From the NCBI GenBank assembly GCA_013350335.1, contig CM023539.1:22189043-22253042 (forward strand): a stretch of DNA of 64,000 bases. Direction: 5' to 3'. A model generated the notes under the pieces. That model was not told the origin of the DNA and did no database searches. It worked only from the letters and a program-made list of their open reading frames with translations. Numbering within the stretch: position 1 is the first letter of the stretch; every line of letters begins with the position of its first letter. Shown here in pieces: positions 48,101 to 57,100 of this stretch. The position numbers and the translations under genes were made by a program. The stretch is from Chimonanthus salicifolius (taxonomy: Eukaryota; Streptophyta; Magnoliopsida; Laurales; Calycanthaceae).

Positions 48101-51100
48101 CGTTCAGCATTCAAGATCTTTCGGATTTTCAACCCTCTTTTTCTACTCTTCTGAAAAAGAGACTTTGAAAAGTTTTTAATCCTAAAAGAAAAAAGAAAAA
48201 AAAAAAGAAAAAAAAGGAAAGTTGAAAACCCTAAACCCTAACCCTTATAAAACCCCTTTTTCCGCGACACAGTGGCGGCTTTCGCTACAGCATCGCCACC
48301 CCAAACCATGGCCCTTCCCTCCTCTTCTCTCGATAACTCTCTCCTCCTCTCTTCTTGATTTCCTCCCTCTCACTCTCGGCTTCTTATTCTTTCCTCTTCT
48401 CACTCTCGATTGGGGGAACAACCTTCGACTCTTGACGCCGTCTGGATTTGTCGCTCGCCGCCGCCGGATTTCCTCCCTTTTCTCGCCTTTTTCTCGGGTA
48501 ACACTCTTCTTCCCTTCTCTCGGTTTTCCTTGCTTTCTTTTCCAGGATTTCTCGCGATTTTCCCCTTTTCCTTTCTTCGATTTTCATGTTTTTACTCTGT
48601 TTTCCTTGTTTTCCATTTTCCTTTCCTTCATTTTCTCTGCATTTACACAATTTTCCCTTGTTTTCCCACATTTTCTCCTTTTCTTGGATTTTCCTTGATT
48701 TTTCCCGTTTTCCCTCCAACTCAGTTAAGTCACTGAGTTGCTCGGCCAAGTGCTGAGTCGACTCAGTCGGAATTTCTGAGTCAATCCAATCCCTGGGCTT
48801 GAGTGGCGACCCATCTACTCGGCCCAAACCTGATCCGGCCCCCTTCTGACAGGCCCAGCTCGCCGCCCACCATGGCCCAGTTTTCAGACCTGACCCGTTT
48901 TCAGACCCGACCCAATTTTAGGCCCGTTTTCTCCCCAGCCTCATTTTAACCCGTTTTGTCTTAATTACTGATCCGTTCTTCCTTGTTTCAACAGATTGAG
49001 CTCCTTTCAACCCGTCAAGCTGCTTACTCTCTTTAGACTTTCGACTCCACACACACTGTGAGGGGATTTATCACTGTTTTAACATACACTTGCATAAAAT
49101 TAACTGTTATTTTTTTATACGGGATGACCCGAGTGTGACCCTCTGAATATTTAGCCACTCAGTAAGGGAAGAACTATTGAAACAAATATGTGGCAGAGGG
49201 CCCACTCGGGCGTACTCCCGTTAACTATATGCATTAGTGGAGAAAGTCAGTTGGACACTCGAATAATTGAATAAAATGTTTGGAAGTGACTGATGATATT
49301 TGGAATGCTTATTCACTGGTTGTTAATGAAATCATACTGAGTATAGATATGCATGATTAAGTAACCTTATATACTTTTAACTCACATGTTGAACTGTGTT
49401 GCTGATTTTGAGTTGATTGTATAGGAATGTACTCTCATTGTTGTACATGATCATGTCTTCGTGTGCATGCATTGGAGAGATTGTTCACATGTATATATGT
49501 TTGTGATGGTATGACGGGTTGGATGTCAGGAGGATCTCCCCGTTATGCTCCGGCGGTCGAGACCCCCATAGGAGATGCGGATTTCCCCGTTGCATTCCGG
49601 CGGTTGAGATGCTTGCCCTTGAGATTGGATTCCCCGTTATACTCCGGCAATCGAGACCCCCATAGGAGATGCGGGTCTCTCCGTTGCATTCTGGCAGTTG
49701 AGGCATTGTGTATTGTATGGTCTCCCGTTTGTACAGGTAGGGAGACCGGAGTTGTTTGATGAGAGTTATGGGGATGAGGACTTGGACTGGTCAGTGGGAC
49801 CATTGATTAATAGTATAGTTGAGTATCCACGGAGAAGGATATTCATTCACTTATGATGTTTATTACACCTTATACTTGTGATATATAACTATGTTGCTAA
49901 TATATGGCATGTTTTATTCCTTCATTGGACTGGTTTGCTCACCCCTTACCTTTCAAGTACCCCGATCGCGGAGGGGCCAGGCGGGCCCCTTGAGCAAGTA
50001 CCAAGGGAGTAGTAGTAGTGAATAGAAGTTTATGTAAATGTCATGTTTTAAATTTGAGAAACCTTAGTTATATGAACTTATTATTATATGTTTGTTTGAA
50101 CGACTTTATAGCCACTTTTAATTAGTTTACACTTGTGGTTCGTTATATTTCTTAGTTCTGGACTTGTGGTTTGTTGAGAGGGAGGCAGTTACCCCATTTA
50201 AAAAAAAAGATTTACCCGATATCCATCTTTTGTGACGTTTTGAGATATTTGGGAGATAACGTGCCTGTACGGGATGGGGCGTTACAGCTAAGCCCAGGGA
50301 GAATCCTTTCATGAACCATGATCGGCTGCGTGAGTCCGAGAACCCATCTATGTACCTAGAGGCTAACCGGTTAAATAGTTGGAGATCTTATGATAGATTA
50401 GTTTCCAACTCGTGGTTCCCATGAGAACGCACACTATTTGTGTATTTGTGGATAACGTGTAATGCAGGGTTGAAGTATCAACACAGTAAGAGATAGATAA
50501 AAGGGTAGACGTGCCCGACTAGCAAGGACGGTAAAAGAGACCGATATAGTCTCCTTTAATTTGTGTTTTAATTTAAAGTCATTACATACTGTATTTTAAT
50601 ACCCCGGTTATGGGATTTGAACTGAGTGTAGTTAGTTTCAGCATAGTATAGTTTGAATACCACTGCTGATTTACTATGTACTGTGTATGATTCCATGCGG
50701 GTGGGCTTAGGAATCCATGTTAGCTGAGTGAGAGTTATTATGATCATATGAGATATTATGGGTTGAACGGTGATTTAATCCATACATTGATATGCATTTG
50801 GCTGATGTGCTGTGTATATCAAATTACCCTCACATGCTAGGTGCAACACTGGGTTGTGAATAACAGCAGTGTAGGAAGTAGAAACATGTTGTGTGGAGCA
50901 CTTGGACCGGTAACAAGGTCGCTTATGTGGGACGTATTTGCAGCTGTGTGTACCGTAGATGTCGACTGACAGGGGTATTGTTTTGAGAAGAAAGAGCATG
51001 CATTGTAGATCACTATGTTAGACGTTGCTCTCTAGAAAAACTGCATGATTTCTGAGTGTATAAAATGTTGAGTAATAACATGTTTATTGATGATAATATA

Positions 51101-54100
51101 TTGTATTATCTGTTGTACTCTCCTCACTGGGCTAGTTAGCTCACATCTCTTACGTTGTAGGACCATAGATTAGGAAAGACTGAATGATCCTCAGCTACAC
51201 TAGGGGTGGAGGCCCTCTATTATATTCCCTGCTGTTGGAAATTCTATGTTGTATTTGATTATTGTTTCTACAAACTCATGTATTGTAATAAACCCTTTAT
51301 TGGTGTCCGGTTGAGGCACAGTAGACATGTAATAAAACTACTTCATTTCTTATGTGAGATTCTGATGAGTTTTGGGATTAGTATTCTTGGTGAGTGTTAT
51401 GGTACATGTTTGAGTCCACATGAAGAGCATGTGTGACTTTCTTCTTCTTTTTTTGAAAGGTAAAAATTTGACTCGTTAAAGATTTCACTAAATGAAGAAG
51501 TGCATGTGTGACTTTTTCTTATGGGCTTTAAGAAAAATGGAAATCAAAGTTGTGGACTGCAGTCTAACTGGTGGTGTATCCACATCCTGCGGTGTTAGGT
51601 GAGTTTTGTCTATTGGAGTTGGGGCCTAAGCGGGACCGTTGTAACCCCTCTAGCTGCCTGGGAATTTAACCGGTCGTGTGATGGTTGGATCCGAGATTGT
51701 CGGATGTGGGTCTGAACTTTTGAGTAAAAAGTAGCAAAATCACATAATGTTAAGTTAAGACTTTCGCTAGAATGAGTGCTCGGTGCTAGAAGAAAAAAGA
51801 AATTGCTCCACCAGTTCACGTCTCGGGCCCTGGCAGGGCGAGGCGTGACAGATCCGATGCCCAAGCCCATGGACTAATTATTTTATGGTTTTTGGACCAT
51901 ATGGAGCCCTCAATGGTTCCCGCTTTGCACCCTCAAATTGGAGTGCAATTTCTACTGATTCATCCTCCAATTGGCCTTCATTTGATGGGTCCTTGATGTC
52001 TTCATTGTCCATGATTAAATTTAGGTCCTAATCAAGGGAGAATGACCTATCAAGTGTTGGGCACTTGGGCCCAACATGGTTGGTGGGATGTATAAAGGGC
52101 TATGTGGATAGGACTTTTTGGAAACTCTCGTATCAAGTATTGTAGCTCTGTAATATGGGCTATGAAAAATCAATTGATTATATTAGTCAATTTTTCGAAG
52201 ACTAGGATGATCAGATGGGAGTAAAATTTTGCCATCTCCTTGTCCATGAGCCTCCCCAAAATTTTTGCAGTAACATCAAAAGAAAGAAACTCATCACCTT
52301 GAAAACAGCAGCATTACAAGGATCGCGAACAGTGGAAACATGCATGAATTCCGCAAAGACTTTCCATGTCAGGTGATTTAGTGCCCGTAGCATCTGATCA
52401 TAACTGCCCACTGCTAAAAACTGACCGCATGGAGACCAGGCAACAGTTTTCACACCCAAACCACTTTCATATGCTTGATATTTAAATAGGCATCTCCCAT
52501 CTGGGGAATAAATTAGAACCTGCACCAAATACCATATCAAATCTGTGAATTAAAATCGAAATGATAGCACAAAACCTTGTGATCAAAAAATCAAAAAGAA
52601 GACAATGGAGGGAGTTGACATGAATATTGCTACAGCCATTAAATATATTTACTAGGAACACCAGATGCCTCTAAGAAATAGTATCATTACGAAATAAAAC
52701 ACTTGTAATCACCTTCCATAAACCAGTTCATGCCCCAGTTTGAATTTTTTACTTTTAAGAGAGAGAGATAAAAACTAACAATTTTACAAGGCACAGAAAT
52801 AGATCATTTCTCACAGGTGGCATGAATAGCATTCTAGACCCATAAAGCATAGAAAAAATGCTTGGAATCTTCAACTCTTGAAACATGATCAAGCCTGGAT
52901 ACCTTATACTCAAGAGCAGAATCCCAAATAACAATAGCACTATCATCCGGTGACCATTCAATATCTGCTAAATCTATCGTGTCAACTGCAAAAACACCCA
53001 TAATTTCCCATGTATTGCAGGATAGCAGATTTATATAGTCCTTGCAATCACGCCTTGTACAAATTGCAGCAAATTTTCCATCTTGGGTAAAAGAAACACC
53101 TTTTGAAGCATGCTTTGGCCATTGCACGTGTACACATGCAGTGTTAACCAGTGACCAAACTGTCAAACGTAACTGAAAATCTGATGTAGTAAGTATGTGA
53201 CGACTGTCAGGACTCCACCTTGCATAAGCAATACCTGCAGGACCTTCATCTATTTTGCATGTCCATTCAGGCTGGGTCAATGACCATGCTTGTATCATTG
53301 GTCTTTTATGGAGACCACAAAGTATATACTCAGAATCAAGGGCCCATTCTATGTAGCTTATCTTATCCAAGCAAGAAAACAACTGTACAACCTGCATTTG
53401 AAAGGATAATATGTAAGCAAAATCATGTCCACCATTAGCTCCAAGGGAGCTTGTGAAAACTCTAGTACACGGAAAAGCCATCAACATACTGAATTGACAA
53501 AATGAAAATCCTATGATACAGAAAAATTATAGTGATGACTGAAAGGCTAATCTTGTACAGACCAACCTCATGAGATTCTAAATAGTTAAAATGGACAGTA
53601 CTTACCATACAGGAAAAAAGTTTATGAATTAAAGTGGGAAACAAAACAGGAAATAGGGTCACGTAAACAAGAATCTTTGATATGGACATAGTAATGTGTA
53701 GACATTTTTTGAATGAGTAATGTGTAGGAGACATTAGGGAATCAATTGCGATCTGAACTATGAAATGCATCATAAACATTAGGGAAGCACTTGAGAAATG
53801 AGCTATGAAATGTGTCGGATCCATTATTAATGTGACCAAGGGAATATGCAGCCACAAAAATAAAATAAAATAAAGAAAATGATTCCTTGAGACACCCATT
53901 TCCATGCATTTTCCTTGTATTTCCAATATACTTTATATAGAAAATAGGTGTATCTCACGCATTTTATATGTTCCTCCAAAATTGTTTGGTTTTCTCGGTG
54001 CATTACTTGAAAGTTTTGGAAAAATTTCTCAAAATCTTCCATTTTGAATAGTTTTTGTTATGGAAATGCATTTTGAGAAAAATGCATTGCCACCCTCCTA

Positions 54101-57100
54101 TGGAATTTCCAATAACTACGGATCAATCAAATCCTCCATAAATAGACACCAGCCCAAATTTCACTTAGATTGGATTGGTTCTAGCTATTGAATCGAAATA
54201 GCAAGAAAACAAGTGAATATGTGATTAGCTATTTTTTTTTTTTATAACCGAGGGGAACAACGACGCAAGGGCCCCCACAAACCCATCGGGGGAACGTCCA
54301 CACCCACATAGGATGCCCCCAGTTTACACCGCTAGGATTCGAACCGGTTAACTCCCGCTTCATGAGGTGAGAAATAACCAATTGAGCTACCCAATGTTGG
54401 GTATGTGATTATTATTTTTCTACTCCAATTTTGAATACTTTGACTAGAATGAAAATTGGGGCAGGACCCATTTAAAGGAGTAGGATCAACGTTTTTGCCT
54501 TGTCAAGGGGTGGTCCCATCACACAGAATTCATTCATTTATTCAATCATTTGGATTTTCATTCATTCAATCATCGAACTCTCAAAACTGAACTAGAGTCA
54601 ATACACTTTAATCCTGTCAACAATACCACAATGAAAAAAGGCTGGTAAGCAAAAATAGACTCATGAGCAGGTTTCTGACAAATCATGTGAAGAAATTAAA
54701 GAGAACCAAGGATACCTAAAAATAGAAGCTTATGAAGGCTATTGAATAATTTCAGTAATAGTATGGGTATAAGCTATAAGTCATGGCACAAGAAAAAAAA
54801 TTCTTATAAGCACCTAAGGGGACCGATAGATCCATTTTTCTGCCAAGGGTACTGACGTAGGCCTAGGGTCGAATCTGTGAAAATCAGCCAGTAGACTCAC
54901 AATTTCAGAGTATATTCTTTGAAAGACCCACACAGCCAATTACGAAACATAAAAAGATTCTGCATTGGTAAGGAATTGCTCAAACAATATCAGAACTGAT
55001 TGAACAAAGTTTCCCAGAAATTCAATTTAGTCTATGGAATTCACTAGATTGGATTTTCATTCATTCAATCATCGAACTCTCGAAACTGAACTAGCGTCAA
55101 TATGCTTTAATCCTGTCAACAATACCACAACGAAAATAGGCTCGTAAGCAAAAATAGACTCATGAGCAGGTTTCTGACAAATCATGTGAAGAAATTATAG
55201 AGAACCAAGGATACCTAAAAATAGAAGCTTATGAAGGCTATTGAATAATTTCAGTAATAGTATGGGTATAAGCTATAAGTCATGGCACAGGAAACAAAAT
55301 TCTTATAAGCACCTAAGGGGACCAATAGATCCATTTTTCTGCCAAGGGTACTGATGCAGGCCTAGGGTCGGATCTGTGAAAATCCGGCAGTAGACTTGCA
55401 GTTTCATAGTATGATCTCTAAAATACCAACGCAGCCAATTACGAAACATAAAAAGATTCTGCATTTGTAAGGAATTGATCAAACAATATCCGAACCGATT
55501 GAACAAGTTTCCCAGAAATTCAATTTAGTCTATGGAATTCACTAGATTAGGTCTCTTTTAATCGAATATGAGTATGAATTGTGGAAGCATAATTAAAAAG
55601 GAATGATGATGACTTCAAATAACCATGAGACTAATTGAATCAAAAAGAACCAGTACTTACTTGCAAGATAGAATTGGTCTCAGTCTAAGGATCTGGCTTT
55701 TGCCAGAGGGCCGAAGCCCGGTGTGAAAAACACCCAACTCCAAAAGTCTTCTTTTTCCAAAAAAATTCAATTGTATTCAATTCAACCAAATTACATGTAT
55801 TTATAGAGAAAAAAGTTTGAAAAGACTAAAACACCCTTTCTTTAGTTGACCACTCTAAGGGGGGACATTTCCTATCTAAGAAATTCCTCAGGAAAGAAAA
55901 CTATTAAAGATAGAATGTAGTCTAATTTTGACCATTCCATCTCATCCATTAAAAATGCCACATGGCGTATTGGATGAACAAGATTAAATCCTAGAAAAGC
56001 AAACATAAAAATAGAAATCCTAAAAATATGGAGTTTCCTATGTGGAGAGAGTCCAATTGCAAAATTCGTCCACATACTTTCTATTCTCGAATTTGAAACT
56101 CGGGCTTCACTTGCATCTCGATTTTGACCTAGTAAACACCCGAGTCACGAAAATCTCATGAAATACAAAGTTCTAGCCCTTGAAGTCTTCTTTCCAACGC
56201 AAAAAGAATCAAGTCATTCAGACAATGGAGTGAAAAGTTATGACCAAAATACTGAGATTGTGTCAAAACCTTCCTTCCAAATTCGATTTGAAGTTAGCAT
56301 GGCTAGATTTGTGCCAAGTGTCGCTGTAGGAGAGGCTTTAGGAATTGGGCTTCATGGAGTGAACTTGGATATGAGTTTGGCCTGTTTAATGTATAGACTT
56401 GGACTTACAGGCATGTCTGGGTTATTTAGGCCTAATTGGTAATTGGGCTCAAACTAACAAAGTGATTGGGTTTATTAGACAGAATCCAATATTGTCTATC
56501 TTAGGCAATTTGGATCATGGAAGCCAAATAAATTTGCACCAATGTGATTAAGGTCCATTAGGCTTTATGCCTCCATCAGGTACCCATAATAAAAGATGAC
56601 AGTAATTACGTCTGACATGTTAAGTCAAACCACTAAACAGTTAATACAACAATATTGGTATAGGATTCTTTTAGAAAACTCGTGTTTGGATCAATAAAAA
56701 CAAAGATGTGCATGAAGTGCTTCGAAGAGATCCCTCCCATTTATATGACTAGAAATGACAAAATTACACTTGTAAGATAAACTTATCAAAATACACTCAC
56801 CCTATCCATTGTCATTCACTAACATGAAAGTTCCTACCTCCCTGCTACCATTGGGCTACGTTTGGATGAGAAGAACTTAAAGTGGGAGATTCTCCTAGGG
56901 TAAGAGAAATCAAGACATCATCTACCCTTTTAAGTTCAAAGCAAAACCTTGAGGGTACATAGGCCCAAAGAGGACAATATCATCATCGGATCAGGTCGTC
57001 ACACACGTTTAATAAACAAGTAATGAGTTCAAATTTTGTGACCTAAACCAAAGTCGATGATGGCTGCAAAGATGCAAATAGTGTTGGTGGTTGCAAAGTC

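Larger units (their letters stand above)
47883..50286 (+). mobile_element. Long LTR-D, 2.4 kb
   Basis: Starts TGTAATGACCTG and ends GATGGGGCGTTACA. It contains a TATA box, a C/T-rich leader, a 94-bp repeat, and the shared block GGTTTGCTCACCCCTTACC near 49,930. It interrupts LTR-Y. The flanks CCAAA and GCTAA agree at only three of five positions, so the target duplication is doubtful. Confidence 0.7.
42528..50364 (+). mobile_element. LTR-Y, interrupted by LTR-X and LTR-D; right end approximate
   Basis: Begins TGATGGGGACATCAGGCCC, a diverged form of the LTR-X start. Pieces are 42,528-42,926, 47,405-47,882 and 50,287 to about 50,364. TATAAATACATG near 47,552, a leader with GATCCTTGGACTAGGATC, and TGATCGGCTGCGTGAGTC at about 50,320 parallel the corresponding parts of LTR-X. 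The right terminus is uncertain. Confidence 0.5.

Noticed and set aside
48228..48245. Interstitial telomeric repeat
   Set aside because: Only about two and a half CCCTAAA units directly before a TATA box; read as a telo-box in an LTR promoter.
48222..48827. ORFs of 147-158 aa in LTR-D
   Set aside because: They fall in the C/T-rich leader after the LTR TATA box; composition (Phe/Ser/Leu runs or Lys/Glu runs) reflects base bias.
54305..54395. tRNA gene
   Set aside because: A-box and B-box are present, but there is no coherent cloverleaf or acceptor stem. The unit has an A-rich tail and a target duplication, so it is a SINE.
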